Of a stretch of 64,000 nucleotides of DNA, positions 9,092 through 18,969 are shown piece by piece; the first letter of the stretch is position 1; the number at the start of each line of letters is the position of its first letter. The translations under genes were made by a program, and so were the position numbers. Source of the DNA: Corynebacterium sp. HS2168-gen11 (GTDB taxonomy: Bacteria > Actinomycetota > Actinomycetes > Mycobacteriales > Mycobacteriaceae); contig NZ_JANUXR010000002.1 of the NCBI RefSeq assembly GCF_024834075.1, positions 212,219-276,218 of the forward strand, read 5' to 3'. Under the pieces are notes generated by a model. That model did no database searches, had not been told where the DNA came from, and saw only the letters and a program-made list of their open reading frames with translations.

Positions 9092-9712
9092 TTACTTATT
9101 CTTCTTGGTAAGTCGCAAAATAACAACGCCTGCGACCGCAAAGATTCCAATAATACCAGCTAAATAAGCCCAGTATCGAGAGAAACCAGCTGCTTCTAAT
9201 CCTTGTTCCAATGCCGTTGTAGGTGCTTGAGTTTCCATCGCACCTTCCTCAGCTTCAGAATGGGTTTCCATTGTAGCCGAAGCAGCCGCATCGCTGATTG
9301 TAAACGTTGTCTTTCCACGGGTGGCATGTCCATCCGAGGAAGTTATTTGGAAACCGATTGTATATTCGCCAGATTTCAAAGTGACATCTTGAGGGACATC
9401 AAAAAGGAGATTTCGACCTTCCACACGAGGCTCACCAGAGAAGATCACCGCTTTATCAGCGTCTGTAACCGCAATGGTATTGAACCCGTCTTTTGGTTGT
9501 GCCGAAAACTCGAGTACCAGAGTCTCAGGAAGCTTATCAATGACAGCACCATCAGCAGGATTACCGCCAACAACCACATCATGCGCACGAGCAACAATTG
9601 GCTGCAAACCGACAATTGGCGCAAAACCGAATGTCGACGTTGCAACGAGGCTACCAGCTACGATCCAAGCTCGGACGCTACGCTTGAATATACTTCCTGA
9701 TTGTTGTGTCAA
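9092..9712 (-). CDS. copC: CopC/YobA copper-binding protein with C-terminal membrane anchor
   Basis: A roughly 206-residue exported protein. A signal peptide ends near ARA, placing a histidine (HDVVVGGNPADG) at the mature N-terminus as in CopC copper sites; the CopC beta-domain continues to TTFTI and includes SSDGHATRG with a second ligand histidine. An acidic linker leads to a single transmembrane helix and the basic end RLTKKNK. A TTG at 9712 has AAAAGGAG seven bases upstream and is preferred over the upstream ATG at 9745. It is the first gene of the copper cluster. Confidence 0.85.
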   Translation of the reverse strand: MTQQSGSIFKRSVRAWIVAGSLVATSTFGFAPIVGLQPIVARAHDVVVGGNPADGAVIDKLPETLVLEFSAQPKDGFNTIAVTDADKAVIFSGEPRVEGRNLLFDVPQDVTLKSGEYTIGFQITSSDGHATRGKTTFTISDAAASATMETHSEAEEGAMETQAPTTALEQGLEAAGFSRYWAYLAGIIGIFAVAGVVILRLTKKNK

Positions 9713-9788
9713 AACACATACTCCTTTTTGTTCAAACCACAGCAAGCAACATATCTACATTACTTGCAAAATGCCACTAAAAACCTAC

Positions 9789-9824
9789 CACCGGCATCAC
9801 GTGTTCGTCCACGAGGCGCCGGTG
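9789..9824. repeat. inverted repeat upstream of copC
   Basis: Arms CACCGGC and GCCGGTG enclose an inner CGTG/CACG pair, giving a hairpin about 80 bases upstream of copC. It may be an operator or a terminator relic; the flanking 9825-9970 is AT-rich with no gene. Confidence 0.4.
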
Positions 9825-9970
9825 CACATCATAAGTATGAGCATGATTTTTTTCACACTCACATTAATTAGTCGAATATTCCGGCACAAAAGTTCCCACA
9901 GAACATAATTTTTTTATTTTCTTCACTTCTGCACTCGCTGCCATCTGTTATAAGAACATCTCATCAACAC

Positions 9971-10657
9971 TCATACGTACCACACAGCCAAATCGTGAAC
10001 CCGTGCCTTGACGACGCAGACAGTGATACCTTTATCAGCAATACTGCTTTTCGCTGTTCTCGCGTTGTCTTGTATCGCTTCCATACGATCCACATAACTT
10101 GTGCGGTGTCCTTGTAGGCGAACGAAACTTGTTTCATCAAGCCCGATTGCGTGAGTTTTGTTCAAACGTTTATGGTCTGCTTCTAGCAACGCCTGACCGT
10201 ATAAGGTGACTGCATCATTGACTGTATGCCACGAACACCCAAGTTCAGCTGCGACTTCGCTAATGGTTCGTCCCATGCCTACTTGGTGGGTCGCCCATTT
10301 ACTTGCCCTGGTTGTCATCTGGCAACGAACCGCTGCAATACGTTTATCCTGGCTTGTCCATGAACCAACATCACAAGCAACGTTTGGGCAATACAAGCGG
10401 TGTTTACGCCACAGCAAGTTCATAGGACGGCCATAGACAGGTAAATCTATGTATCGAACTTTTGGTCTTTCTTTCACACGTGCAGACATATTGCAACGCG
10501 GGCATGTTGGCGTTTTTAGGACTTGTTCGATTTCGATTTCCTGTTGTGCACCATGACGGTGATACGCAAGGACGCGAATATCTTTCAAACTTACAAGTCG
10601 AGCAAGAATTGCGCTAGGATCATAAGCGGTGAAGGTATTTTCATTCTTTTGGTTCAC
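9971..10657 (-). pseudogene. ISL3 transposase, N-terminal fragment
   Basis: The 228-residue frame has the ISL3 N-terminal zinc-binding cysteines (TCPRCNMSARVKERPKVRYI and YCPNVACDVGSW), a helix-turn-helix (TISEVAAELGCSWHTVNDAV) and the start of the catalytic domain (IGLDETSFVRLQGHRTSYVD). After about residue 190 the sequence stops matching the family and the C-terminal half with the remaining catalytic acids is absent. Full ISL3 transposases are over 400 residues, so this copy cannot transpose by itself. Confidence 0.8.
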
Positions 10658-10719
10658 ACTCTAAGCATGAATTACCTTCGCCGTTTTTTATAATTCCCCG
10701 CTGAAACGCGAAGAGCCCC
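9971..10719 (-). mobile_element. truncated ISL3-family insertion sequence
   Basis: One terminal inverted repeat is recognisable on the minus strand as GGGGCTCTTCGCGTTTCAG (outer end at about 10719), typical of ISL3 ends. The transposase frame starts 62 bases inside and stops without the DDE core, and no second terminal repeat is found near 9900-9970. The element is therefore a remnant lying directly beside the tRNA cluster. Confidence 0.75.
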
Positions 10720-10750
10720 TTAACCCGTACATGACATCTAGATAAGACAA

Positions 10751-10776
10751 AAGCTCCGAGAAAAATCTCGGAGCTT
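10751..10776 (-). terminator. terminator of the tRNA operon
   Basis: Arms AAGCTCCGAG/CTCGGAGCTT (10 bp) with a 6-base loop, eight bases after the last tRNA-Gly; the minus strand continues TTGTCTTATC. Confidence 0.85.
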
Positions 10777-10783
10777 AATCCTG

Positions 10784-10856
10784 AGCGGATGACGAGACTC
10801 GAACTCGCGACCCTAACCTTGGCAAGGTTATGCGCTACCAACTGCGCTACATCCGC
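10784..10856 (-). tRNA. tRNA-Gly (GCC), copy 1
   Basis: The 73-base cloverleaf starts GCGGATG, pairs with CATCCGC at the 3' end and has anticodon loop TTGCCAA. CCA is not encoded. The 73 bases are identical to the other two Gly copies in this cluster. Confidence 0.95.
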
Positions 10857-10881
10857 ATATATTAAACAGAGCTTGAAGCTC

Positions 10882-10956
10882 TGGTGCACGATACTGGGAT
10901 TGAACCAGTGACCTCTTCCGTGTGAAGGAAGCGCTCTCCCGCTGAGCTAATCGCGC
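10882..10956 (-). tRNA. tRNA-Val (CAC)
   Basis: Cloverleaf starts GCGCGAT; the anticodon stem is CTTCC/GGAAG with loop TTCACAC, giving CAC. The 3' CCA is encoded. It differs from the second valine tRNA at only three positions. Confidence 0.95.
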
Positions 10957-10968
10957 CGTGAGAGAACT

Positions 10969-11042
10969 TGGAGGTGGAAACGGGAATCGAACCCGTGTGC
11001 ACGGTTTTGCAGACCGTTGCCTCACCACTCGGCCATTCCACC
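10969..11042 (-). tRNA. tRNA-Cys (GCA)
   Basis: Starts GGTGGAA, anticodon loop CTGCAAA with GCA, discriminator U and encoded CCA, as expected for cysteine tRNA. Confidence 0.95.
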
Positions 11043-11079
11043 GTGGCATTCCTGCCTCGGAGATACTCGAAAGTATCAG

Positions 11080-11152
11080 AGCGGATGACGAGACTCGAAC
11101 TCGCGACCCTAACCTTGGCAAGGTTATGCGCTACCAACTGCGCTACATCCGC
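11080..11152 (-). tRNA. tRNA-Gly (GCC), copy 2
   Basis: Identical in its 73 bases to the copies at 10784 and 11279; CCA not encoded. Confidence 0.95.
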
Positions 11153-11180
11153 ATTATTTTTTAAAGAGCTTTTCATGCTC

Positions 11181-11255
11181 TGGTGCGCGATACTGGGATT
11201 GAACCAGTGACCTCTTCCGTGTCAGGGAAGCGCTCTCCCGCTGAGCTAATCGCGC
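11181..11255 (-). tRNA. tRNA-Val (GAC)
   Basis: Same body as the CAC valine tRNA; anticodon loop CTGACAC gives GAC and one acceptor G-U pair is G-C here. CCA encoded. Confidence 0.95.
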
Positions 11256-11275
11256 TTAGCTTATATACATAAGCT

Positions 11276-11351
11276 TGGAGCGGATGACGAGACTCGAACT
11301 CGCGACCCTAACCTTGGCAAGGTTATGCGCTACCAACTGCGCTACATCCGC
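11276..11351 (-). tRNA. tRNA-Gly (GCC), copy 3
   Basis: Third identical glycine tRNA and the first in transcription order; unlike the other two, its 3' CCA is encoded (11276-11278). Confidence 0.95.
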
Positions 11352-11695
11352 ATGTCACTCACTAACAGTTAATATCTGTTGTGCCGTGCGAGGAAAACTC
11401 TAATACGCCACCTACCTTGTTGGCAAATCAGCTGGTTAATGCTTGTTCTTTAATAACTTTTTTGGGTCTCTGAAAATTACATTGCTGCGATTCCTTCTCA
11501 ACTCTGGTCTGCACTCATATCGTCGCCAAGCGAGCATTGTTGATTAATTCTCGAAGCATAGACACGACAACGCTGTCTCAAGCACATGGTAAAAATCGCC
11601 TGCCACCGCTTCCAAAGTTCTTATCAACGCCAGGCTTTCGGTATTGTCATGCCTAAGAGATACGTTGCGGGCAAGCTTGAAGGATGATCAACAGT
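11352..11695. other. spacer upstream of the tRNA operon and aftC
   Basis: No gene is seen. A weak leftward promoter for the tRNA operon may be TTGCCA (11421-11426) with TATTAG (11400-11405), spacing 15. AAGGA at 11680-11684 is the likely ribosome site for aftC. Confidence 0.35.
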
Positions 11696-12931
11696 ATGCT
11701 CAAATCACTGCAAGAAACATGCGATCGCATATGGACAGAAAATCCAACGACCTGCCCATCACAAGATGCACATCAGCGCATTCTTGAGCGCCGCATAGGA
11801 TACGGACTGTGGCCATTGGCGATTATGCTAGTCATCCACCGCGTTGGCATCTTGGCTTTGAACGGCTCTGTGACCGACGATTATTCCACGGTGTATTTAG
11901 CTTTGCGACGTTTCTGGGATGGCGTGCCAGTCTATAACGAGCATTACAGTTTCGTTGATCCACATTATCTCTATAATCCCGGCGCGACATTGTTATTATC
12001 ACCGCTGGCATTAGTAGAGAATTTTGCCATTGCGCGCATGGTGTTTATCTGCGTGAATGCTACGGCAATTATTCTTGCACTCATATTGTTGCTTCGCCAG
12101 ACCAATTGGCCACGCAAGGCGTGGATATTACCGCTGGCGATCAGCCTTGCGTTTGTAACAGAAGCTGTGCAAAACACGTTGATATTTTCCAATATTAACG
12201 GCATCTTATTGCTCCTGCTTGTGGTGTTCTTAATCAGTGAGCAGCAAAATGCACAACTACGTTCTGGGCTAAGTATCGGATTAGCAATTGTAATCAAGCC
12301 GATCTTTTTGCCACTTCTATTTCTCCCAGCTGTGCGCATCAGAATAATTTCAGTTGGTGTCGCGCTTGCGGTTCCCACAGTGCTCAATGTACTTGCCTGG
12401 TCGATTGTGCCTGAAGCTTCAGAGTATCTATCACGTACAGTTCCGTATTTAAGTATCGTGCGCGACTATGCCAATGCTTCATTGCCTGGCATGACTACCT
12501 ATTTTCAGATCTATCCTCTGATAGCACGAGCTGTGTGGTTGACATTTGCAGTGCTTATCGCCTTCGGCATTCTTGCCTTATTACGAATCAGGGTCACCGA
12601 TTCGTGGAACTGGCTCATTCTTAGTACCAGCCTAATTTTAAGCGGCGTCTTTTTATTGTCCTCCCTTGGACAAATGTATTATTCCCTGTTTTTACTACCG
12701 TTGTTTTTCACACTGGCGGCCGCACGCAGCCCATTTACGTTCATCTCGCTATGGATTGGCTTACTGCTGTGCTTAAACCCCTTGCGCTTCCAATTGTCAT
12801 TCAATCCAGTGCTTGGAGAGTGGCTAACTACATTTCAAGCAACACTTGGATGGGCACTAATCGTAACCACATTAGCTACAGATGCCATCCTGCGCGCACG
12901 ATCTACCACAAACACCCCACAACCGCACTAA
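11696..12931 (+). CDS. aftC: GT87-type arabinofuranosyltransferase (AftC-like)
   Basis: A polytopic membrane protein of 411 residues with about ten hydrophobic helices and the DUF2029/GT87 features, including an early acidic pair in GSVTDDY and the loop VPVYNEHYSFVDPHYLYNPG. Immediate linkage to msrB and chdC is the arrangement around Rv2673 in Mycobacterium, which encodes AftC, the alpha-1,3 branching arabinofuranosyltransferase of arabinogalactan and lipoarabinomannan using decaprenyl-phosphoarabinose. The symbol rests on that context plus family; another GT-C specificity cannot be excluded. The second ATG (11696) is preferred because AAGGA lies at a proper distance; the ATG at 11684 overlaps it. 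Confidence 0.78.
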   Translation: MLKSLQETCDRIWTENPTTCPSQDAHQRILERRIGYGLWPLAIMLVIHRVGILALNGSVTDDYSTVYLALRRFWDGVPVYNEHYSFVDPHYLYNPGATLLLSPLALVENFAIARMVFICVNATAIILALILLLRQTNWPRKAWILPLAISLAFVTEAVQNTLIFSNINGILLLLLVVFLISEQQNAQLRSGLSIGLAIVIKPIFLPLLFLPAVRIRIISVGVALAVPTVLNVLAWSIVPEASEYLSRTVPYLSIVRDYANASLPGMTTYFQIYPLIARAVWLTFAVLIAFGILALLRIRVTDSWNWLILSTSLILSGVFLLSSLGQMYYSLFLLPLFFTLAAARSPFTFISLWIGLLLCLNPLRFQLSFNPVLGEWLTTFQATLGWALIVTTLATDAILRARSTTNTPQPH

Positions 12932-13078
12932 GCAAACACGCAGCTAAAGATATTTTATGCAGAGTAACTTTTCCTGGGAATAGTACTTCTTATAGTCTTG
13001 TTGCACATAATGCTAAGCGCGAAGCGATTACCGTCTACAACGGCTGTCTCGTGCGCACGATTATTGAAGGAGAATCCC

Positions 13079-13492
13079 ATGACAAACTACATCGATTTCA
13101 CCGATCAGCAATGGCGCGAGCGCCTTACCGCCGAGGAATACCATGTTCTTCGTGAAGCTGGCACTGAGCCACCACACGTTGGCGAATACACCAATACCAA
13201 AACTGAAGGCGTCTATTCCTGCCGCGCATGCGAGACTGAGTTATTCCGTTCAACCGAGAAGTTTGATTCGCACTGTGGTTGGCCGTCATTTTTCTCACCA
13301 CTTGCAGGCGATAAAATTATTGAACGTCCTGACTACTCCCTCAGCCGTGTTCGTACTGAAGTACTGTGCGCAAACTGCCATTCTCACCTTGGCCACGTAT
13401 TTGCAGGTGAAGGCTACGACACGCCAACGGATTTACGTTACTGCATTAATTCCATTTCGCTAAGGTTTCAAGAACAGCCAGTTGCTGAATAG
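13079..13492 (+). CDS. msrB: peptide-methionine (R)-S-oxide reductase
   Basis: A 137-residue MsrB. Two CxxC pairs (CRAC, CANC) form the zinc site, HCGWPSFF lies in the substrate pocket and the catalytic cysteine is in RYCINS. It reduces R-methionine sulfoxide in oxidised proteins. The ATG at 13079 has AAGGAG just upstream. It follows aftC and ends at a strong bidirectional hairpin facing chdC. Confidence 0.95.
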   Translation: MTNYIDFTDQQWRERLTAEEYHVLREAGTEPPHVGEYTNTKTEGVYSCRACETELFRSTEKFDSHCGWPSFFSPLAGDKIIERPDYSLSRVRTEVLCANCHSHLGHVFAGEGYDTPTDLRYCINSISLRFQEQPVAE

Positions 13493-13545
13493 ATAGCTTC
13501 CCCACCAGCATGGTGATGTTTTAATTCACAACTCACAGAGCACAT

Positions 13546-13589
13546 AGCCCGTTACCTTGAGATGGATTATCCCACAAGGTAACGGGCTA
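13546..13589. terminator. bidirectional hairpin between msrB and chdC
   Basis: Perfect 15-bp arms TAGCCCGTTACCTTG and complement with a 14-base loop between two converging genes. The T-runs are weak, yet position and stability suggest termination. Confidence 0.7.
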
Positions 13590-13686
13590 TAGTTGTGTGT
13601 GATTCTTTCACACCACACCGATGTTCAAGACTCCGATAAGTGCGTCGACAAGCTAAAGTGCAGGCCGAAAGGCTACTGCAACATGG

Positions 13687-14388
13687 CTATGGCAGCGCTG
13701 TAATGACCTCTGCAATATCTGCTACGCGACGACCTGAGAAGAATGGAGTTTCTTCACGCACATGCAAACGTGCTTCGGTATAACGCATCTGATGCATCAA
13801 ATCAACGATTCGATCAAGCGCTGGAGCTTCAAAACCGAGTAACCATTCGTAGTCACCGAGTGCAAAGGCAGTAACCGTATTCGCACGAACATCTGGATAT
13901 TCACGTGCTTGCATGCCGTGTTCAGCGAGAATACGACGACGTTCTTTCGGATCAAGTAGATACCAATCATAGGAACGCACGAATGGATACACTGTGAGCC
14001 AATTTCCTGGCGCTTCACCCATGATAAAACTTGGTAAATGTGACTTATTAAATTCACTTGGACGGTGCAGACCATTACCAACCCAAGCAACTTCAGTGAG
14101 CTGACCAAGTACAGTCTCGCGGCGGAAGTCGTTATACACTTTTTGCAAGTCGGTGAACTCCGTAGCATGCCACCAGATCATGAAATCAGCGTCAGCGCGA
14201 CAACCGCTTATGTCATAAATCCCGCGAACCGTCACGACACCGGCTTTGGCTACTGCTTCGAAAAACTCTCGAGCTTGGGCGATAATCTCAGCGCGCTCAG
14301 TACCAAGTGCGCCTGGGATTGCACGAAATACCGCATACTGGATGTACTGCTGCTTATTATTCAGCTCTTCAAAATTAACTTTGGACAT
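13687..14388 (-). CDS. chdC: coproheme decarboxylase (HemQ/ChdC)
   Basis: A 233-residue chlorite-dismutase-like protein. The actinobacterial ChdC block SYDWYLLDPKERRRILAEHG is visible, holding the likely radical-forming tyrosine and the histidine that ligates heme, as well as the N-terminal QYAVFRAIPG and VRGIYDISGCRADADFMIWW beta strands. It decarboxylates coproheme III twice to make heme b in the Gram-positive heme pathway. Other heme genes are not in this window. It is convergent with msrB, the conserved actinobacterial arrangement. Confidence 0.93.
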   Translation of the reverse strand: MSKVNFEELNNKQQYIQYAVFRAIPGALGTERAEIIAQAREFFEAVAKAGVVTVRGIYDISGCRADADFMIWWHATEFTDLQKVYNDFRRETVLGQLTEVAWVGNGLHRPSEFNKSHLPSFIMGEAPGNWLTVYPFVRSYDWYLLDPKERRRILAEHGMQAREYPDVRANTVTAFALGDYEWLLGFEAPALDRIVDLMHQMRYTEARLHVREETPFFSGRRVADIAEVITALP

Positions 14389-14983
14389 GGTTTACCTTTT
14401 CTCGTCCTGATACTTGTGTAACAGCGATCCACACGACTGTGCGATAGTAGCGCTGTCCCAACACTCCCGATTATCCATCATTAGTTTGATAATTTCAACT
14501 ATTCGAAAGATGTTGCGTTTTATCAAACTTACTAAGGATTGGCAAACCTTTTAACCCTAAAAACGCTGGTCTAAACAAAGATTCAGGCAAAATGCTCAAT
14601 TCAACGCGATGCAATTACAATCTCGAGAACCTACTATTGCTGCGCCATGTTCCCAACTATCGTTGCAACCTTCTCACTTCTCACTTCTCACCGGACAACA
14701 GCCTTCGCTATTTGCAAGATATTTCCATGCCAACAAGCATCAACGCAGATCGCAGGAAATCGGTAAAGCTTGCTTGACTGCACAGCATACTTGAGTACTT
14801 CAAGGCAACTTCCAACACCACAGAGCTTCTTACCACCTCCTTATTATCTCCTCTCCAGCATACTTTTGACGCCTTTACCTGTTGGGATTAATTATTTGAC
14901 CGTGGCTCAAGTTGAACGCAAATATTTTGTTTTACGGCGTGGCATTGCCCTCGTAGCGATTGACTCGGATAGCGTTTCTTTTC
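14389..14983. other. non-coding stretch between chdC and DUF3000
   Basis: About 595 bases without a convincing gene. Short open frames have no start signal or recognisable product. The stretch should hold the divergent promoters of chdC and the DUF3000 gene. A short tandem repeat of CTTCTCA (three copies around 14668-14690) is present. Confidence 0.4.
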
Positions 14984-15604
14984 GTGACCGAATCTTCTAT
15001 CTCTCCACACGCAGTCTCGCTCAATCAGCCTGCCGAAGAGGTTGTTCCAGAAGCCTTTTCCAGCGCAGTTGAGTCTATGCACCAAGCACGCCTGCGTCCC
15101 GAGATTTCACTTGGAACAATTCGCCCACCACAGCGCTTAGCACCTTTTAGCCATGCGATTGGACTCGAGATTTCTCGCGGCGATTTAGACCTTCCATTCG
15201 ACACCAGCGCAGAAAGCGATGCTTTTGGTCGCCTTATTCTGCTGTATGATCCGCAATCCGAAGAAGCCTGGGATGGCGATATGCGTTTGGTGGCATATAT
15301 CCAAGCTGATTTGGATCATGCAGTGGCATCTGATCCACTGCTTCCTGAAGTGGCATGGCAATGGCTCACCGAAGGCCTCGACGATGCAGCTGTGGGCTAC
15401 AACAACCTCGGTGGCACTGTCACTTCAACTGCATCAGTGCGTTTTGGCGATCTTGGTGGCCCTCCATCGTCACATCAACTTGAGATGCGTGCATCATGGA
15501 CTGCTGAAGGTCACGATTTGCATCAACATGTAGTCGCGTTTGCACAGGTCCTCGCTAATGTTGCAGGTTTACCACCAGAAGGCATTGCAACCATCGATCG
15601 TTAA
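14984..15604 (+). CDS. DUF3000 family protein
   Basis: A soluble protein of about 206 residues of the actinobacterial DUF3000 family, recognised by PEAFSSAVESMHQARLRPEI, RLAPFSHAIGLEI and the C-terminal block RFGDLGG followed by LEMRASWT. The function of the family is unknown. It sits between chdC and rnd, its usual place in mycobacteria and corynebacteria. The start is uncertain: GTG at 14984 or TTG at 14960; neither has a good Shine-Dalgarno. Confidence 0.82.
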   Translation: MTESSISPHAVSLNQPAEEVVPEAFSSAVESMHQARLRPEISLGTIRPPQRLAPFSHAIGLEISRGDLDLPFDTSAESDAFGRLILLYDPQSEEAWDGDMRLVAYIQADLDHAVASDPLLPEVAWQWLTEGLDDAAVGYNNLGGTVTSTASVRFGDLGGPPSSHQLEMRASWTAEGHDLHQHVVAFAQVLANVAGLPPEGIATIDR

Positions 15605-15688
15605 TATACCAAGTGTTGATTCAAGTACCAGTGACAGTCACAAACACTGACCAGTACCAACTATGTTTCAGCCGCTAGGATAGCTCTT

Positions 15689-16906
15689 TTGACTCCTTTA
15701 TCCACTGCTTCGGATTCTTCTCACACGGTCTATGCTAACGCAAGCGAAATTCAAGATGCATGCAATCATCTGCGAGAAGGTACTGGTGCATTCGCGCTCG
15801 ATACTGAACGAGCAAGTGGATTTTACTACGATGAGCGAGCATTTTTAATACAGATTTGTCGAGACAACGCTGGAACGTTCTTAATTGATCCGCGATTTGA
15901 TCCTCCAGCTGCACGCCGTGAATTGCAGGCGTTGCTGAATGATCAAGACTGGATTTTGCATGCTGGGTATTCCGACCAATATGCGTTGAAACATTTAAAG
16001 CTTCAACCTGCCCACATTTTTGATACGGAATTGGCCTCTCGATTGCTTGGACATCCAAGAGTTAATCTCGCAGCAATGGTGGAGCACTATCTTGGCGTCA
16101 CGCTGAAAAAAGGCCATGGCAGCGAAGATTGGTCTACTCGCCCACTTCCGCAAGCTTGGTTGCGTTACGCAGCATTAGATGTGGAGTATTTATTGCCACT
16201 GCAGGATGCCCTGTTGGCTGATCTAGACGCTCATGACAAACGTCACTGGGCTGAGCAAGAATTCGAACACATGGTGCACTCCTTTGCGACCTACCAATAC
16301 GTACCTAAAACGTGGTTGCATCTCAAGGGACTTTCAAATTTGCGCCACCCTATGCAACTTGCGGTCGCCAATGCGTTATGGAGTCGCCGTGATGAGATTG
16401 CACGTGCTGAACACCGTGCCGTTCACCGACTTTTGCCTGATAAAACGCTTGTGGCGTTGGCTCAAGCCTTGCCGCGAAGTTATAAACAGATCACTGCGAT
16501 TCGAGGTATTCGCATTCCGAATCGCAAATACCTACCTGTTTGGCTCAAGATTATACGCACTGTTACCACACAATCACCTCAATGCTGGCCTAATGTTAAT
16601 GAAACTTTGCGACGCCGCCGGCAATTATCAAACGCGCCTTCGAAACACTGCCTCGAACATGAATATCCAGCTGCCTACGAGCTATTCCAACGCTTTGTCG
16701 CTGAACTCGATATGCTTGCCACACAGCTGTCTACCCCGCGAGAAAATTTGTGCGCTGCATCCATATGTCGCATACTCGCCAAACACTTTATCCAGCAACC
16801 GCCGCACAGTATTGAGGAGATTTCCCAAGTACTCACAGCGCAACACTTACGCCCGTGGCAATGCGCGTTGCTTGTGCCACTACTCGAAACTCTTGTCCTG
16901 CACTAA
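15689..16906 (+). CDS. rnd: ribonuclease D family 3'-5' exonuclease with HRDC domain
   Basis: A 405-residue protein with an N-terminal DEDD exonuclease domain (DTERASGF in ExoI, HAGYSDQYAL in ExoII, and YAALDVEYLLPL with the DEDDy tyrosine in ExoIII) followed by an HRDC domain. It trims the 3' ends of stable RNAs, for example tRNA precursors. The TTG start has AGGA eight bases upstream. It follows the DUF3000 gene by 84 bases and converges on dxs. Confidence 0.9.
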   Translation: MTPLSTASDSSHTVYANASEIQDACNHLREGTGAFALDTERASGFYYDERAFLIQICRDNAGTFLIDPRFDPPAARRELQALLNDQDWILHAGYSDQYALKHLKLQPAHIFDTELASRLLGHPRVNLAAMVEHYLGVTLKKGHGSEDWSTRPLPQAWLRYAALDVEYLLPLQDALLADLDAHDKRHWAEQEFEHMVHSFATYQYVPKTWLHLKGLSNLRHPMQLAVANALWSRRDEIARAEHRAVHRLLPDKTLVALAQALPRSYKQITAIRGIRIPNRKYLPVWLKIIRTVTTQSPQCWPNVNETLRRRRQLSNAPSKHCLEHEYPAAYELFQRFVAELDMLATQLSTPRENLCAASICRILAKHFIQQPPHSIEEISQVLTAQHLRPWQCALLVPLLETLVLH

Positions 16907-17037
16907 CGCCCTTGGTATTACGCTCAATGCAGGCCCCATACCTGCAAAGATGGGTGCCACTAAGTGCCCACAATACGCATGAACTCAATAAAACCATGCC
17001 TCAATAGACGTCACAGGTAGCTGATCAATGCAAAGAG

Positions 17038-18969
17038 CTATTGTTGAGGCTCTGTTTCCGCATCACTTGGAAAGAGTTCTTCGACCCATCCTAGGACAGT
17101 CGCTGTTACTCCAGGAGTGTCCAGTCCATATTCAGCGAACACTTCTTGGCGAGTTGCATGTTCTGGGAACACTTCTGGGAAAGCAATATGCCGAATTGGA
17201 GTGTCGATCTCAGCAGCACTCATTGCCTCCGATAGTAGGGATCCAACACCACCATGCATCATGGCATCTTCAAACGTGATAATGAGATCATGATCTTCGG
17301 CAAGACCCAGTAGTGATGGCGCCACTGGAATAACCCAACGTGGATCCACCACAGTCACGTTCACACCAGCAGTTTCTAATACTTCAGCAACGACCAACAC
17401 AGTTGGTACGTATGCGCCGACTGCAACGAGCAGAACACTTGGTGCTAGATCATCTTCATCTTGATCGACAATATCGGTATATCGCAATACCTCAACACCA
17501 TCGTCGAATCGTGAAATGGCTGGAATTTCTGGGCCTAAATCACCCTTTGGGAATCGAACAACAGTAGGCGTGGTAATCTCAAGGGCCTCGTCGAAAAGCT
17601 CGCGCAATTGTGCGCCATCACGAGGAGCAGCCACGTGCATGCCAGGAATTAAGCCGGTTAAAGCAAAATCCCACAAACCATTATGACTTGCACCATCGCT
17701 GCCAGTGATACCTGCACGATCAAGCACAATAGTAATCGGCAATTGTAACAACGCTGCATCCATTAAAAGCTGGTCAAAAGCACGATTCAAAAATGTTGCA
17801 TATACAGCTACAACTGGGTGTAAACCGCCAAGAGCTAAACCAGCAGCTGAGGTAATGGCATGTTGCTCGGCAATGCCAACATCAAAGAAACGATCAGGAA
17901 ATTCTTGGCTAAATGGCACCAAACCAGTCGGACCGGCCATTGCTGCAGTAATAGCAACGATATCATCGCGCTTGCGCCCTGCATCCACCAACGCTGCACT
18001 AAATACAGCTGTCCAGTCTGGTTTACAAACCTTCAACGGCAACCCAGTTTCCGGATTAATTGCACCTGTAGAGTGCATTAACTCTGCTGCATCATTCTCA
18101 GCAGGCGCATAGCCACGTCCCTTTTCCGTAGCGACGTGGACAATAATTGGACCTTCAAACTCATGCGCATAACTCAAGGCTTCTTCTAAGGCTACCGAAT
18201 CATGCCCATTAACCGGACCAATATATTTAATCCCCAGCTCGGTAAACATCTCAGTTGGAATAATGCTGGATTTCACGCCTTCTTTGAATGCATGCAATGC
18301 CTCGAAGGTGCGCTCACCTACCCAACCAAGCGATTTCAAAGTGTTTTTACCTTGTTGCATGACCTTGTCATAGGTCGTACGCATACGCAGGCGCTTTAAG
18401 TTTTCTGCAAAACCGCCAATCGTTGGCGAATAGCTGCGACCATTATCGTTGACAACAATAACAACTTTGCGTTTTTCACACGCCGCAATATTATTCAATG
18501 CTTCCCAGCACATACCACCGGTTAAGGCACCATCACCAACAACAGCCACAACCGTACGATCCGTTTGGCCGGTAATTTCAAAAGCCTTGGCCAGGCCATC
18601 AGCATAGCTTAACGACGCTGATGCATGGGAAGATTCTGTCCAATCATGCTCAGATTCTTTCCGGGATGTATACCCTGATAATCCGCCTTTTTGACGCAAA
18701 CTATCGAAACCATCTAATCGGCCAGTCAGCATTTTATGCACATAGGATTGATGGCTAGTATCAAAAATGAACGGATCATGCGGCGAATCAAACACGCGAT
18801 GCAACGCTAATGTCAATTCAACAATGCCAAGATTCGGGCCGAGATGCCCGCCTGTGACGGATACTTTTTCCACTAAAAAGCTACGAATCTCCTCGGACAG
18901 TCGCTCGAGCTGAGCATAGTCGAGCGTCTTTATATCTGCTGGCGTAGAAATCGATGACAGAATACTCAT
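17038..18969 (-). CDS. dxs: 1-deoxy-D-xylulose-5-phosphate synthase
   Basis: A 643-residue thiamine-diphosphate enzyme of the transketolase group. [12 protein letters not shown], the TPP motif GDGALTGG followed by [13 protein letters not shown], and the pyrimidine domain ([17 protein letters not shown]) are all intact. It condenses pyruvate and glyceraldehyde 3-phosphate in the first step of the MEP isoprenoid pathway, which supplies decaprenyl-phosphate for the envelope glycosyltransferases in this window. The start [13 protein letters not shown] at 18969 matches relatives; an ATG eight codons earlier is possible. Confidence 0.96.
   Translation of the reverse strand: MSILSSISTPADIKTLDYAQLERLSEEIRSFLVEKVSVTGGHLGPNLGIVELTLALHRVFDSPHDPFIFDTSHQSYVHKMLTGRLDGFDSLRQKGGLSGYTSRKESEHDWTESSHASASLSYADGLAKAFEITGQTDRTVVAVVGDGALTGGMCWEALNNIAACEKRKVVIVVNDNGRSYSPTIGGFAENLKRLRMRTTYDKVMQQGKNTLKSLGWVGERTFEALHAFKEGVKSSIIPTEMFTELGIKYIGPVNGHDSVALEEALSYAHEFEGPIIVHVATEKGRGYAPAENDAAELMHSTGAINPETGLPLKVCKPDWTAVFSAALVDAGRKRDDIVAITAAMAGPTGLVPFSQEFPDRFFDVGIAEQHAITSAAGLALGGLHPVVAVYATFLNRAFDQLLMDAALLQLPITIVLDRAGITGSDGASHNGLWDFALTGLIPGMHVAAPRDGAQLRELFDEALEITTPTVVRFPKGDLGPEIPAISRFDDGVEVLRYTDIVDQDEDDLAPSVLLVAVGAYVPTVLVVAEVLETAGVNVTVVDPRWVIPVAPSLLGLAEDHDLIITFEDAMMHGGVGSLLSEAMSAAEIDTPIRHIAFPEVFPEHATRQEVFAEYGLDTPGVTATVLGWVEELFPSDAETEPQQ

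Noticed and set aside
10641..11210. Several overlapping open frames across the tRNA cluster
   Set aside because: They run through tRNA genes; similar peptides recur only because the tRNA sequences are repeated.
10784..11351. Regularly spaced repeats resembling an array
   Set aside because: The repeats are tRNA genes, not CRISPR repeats; spacing and length differ and there are no cas genes.
13998..14592. Extra gene between chdC and DUF3000
   Set aside because: Short frames lack start signals and recognisable products; the region reads as non-coding.
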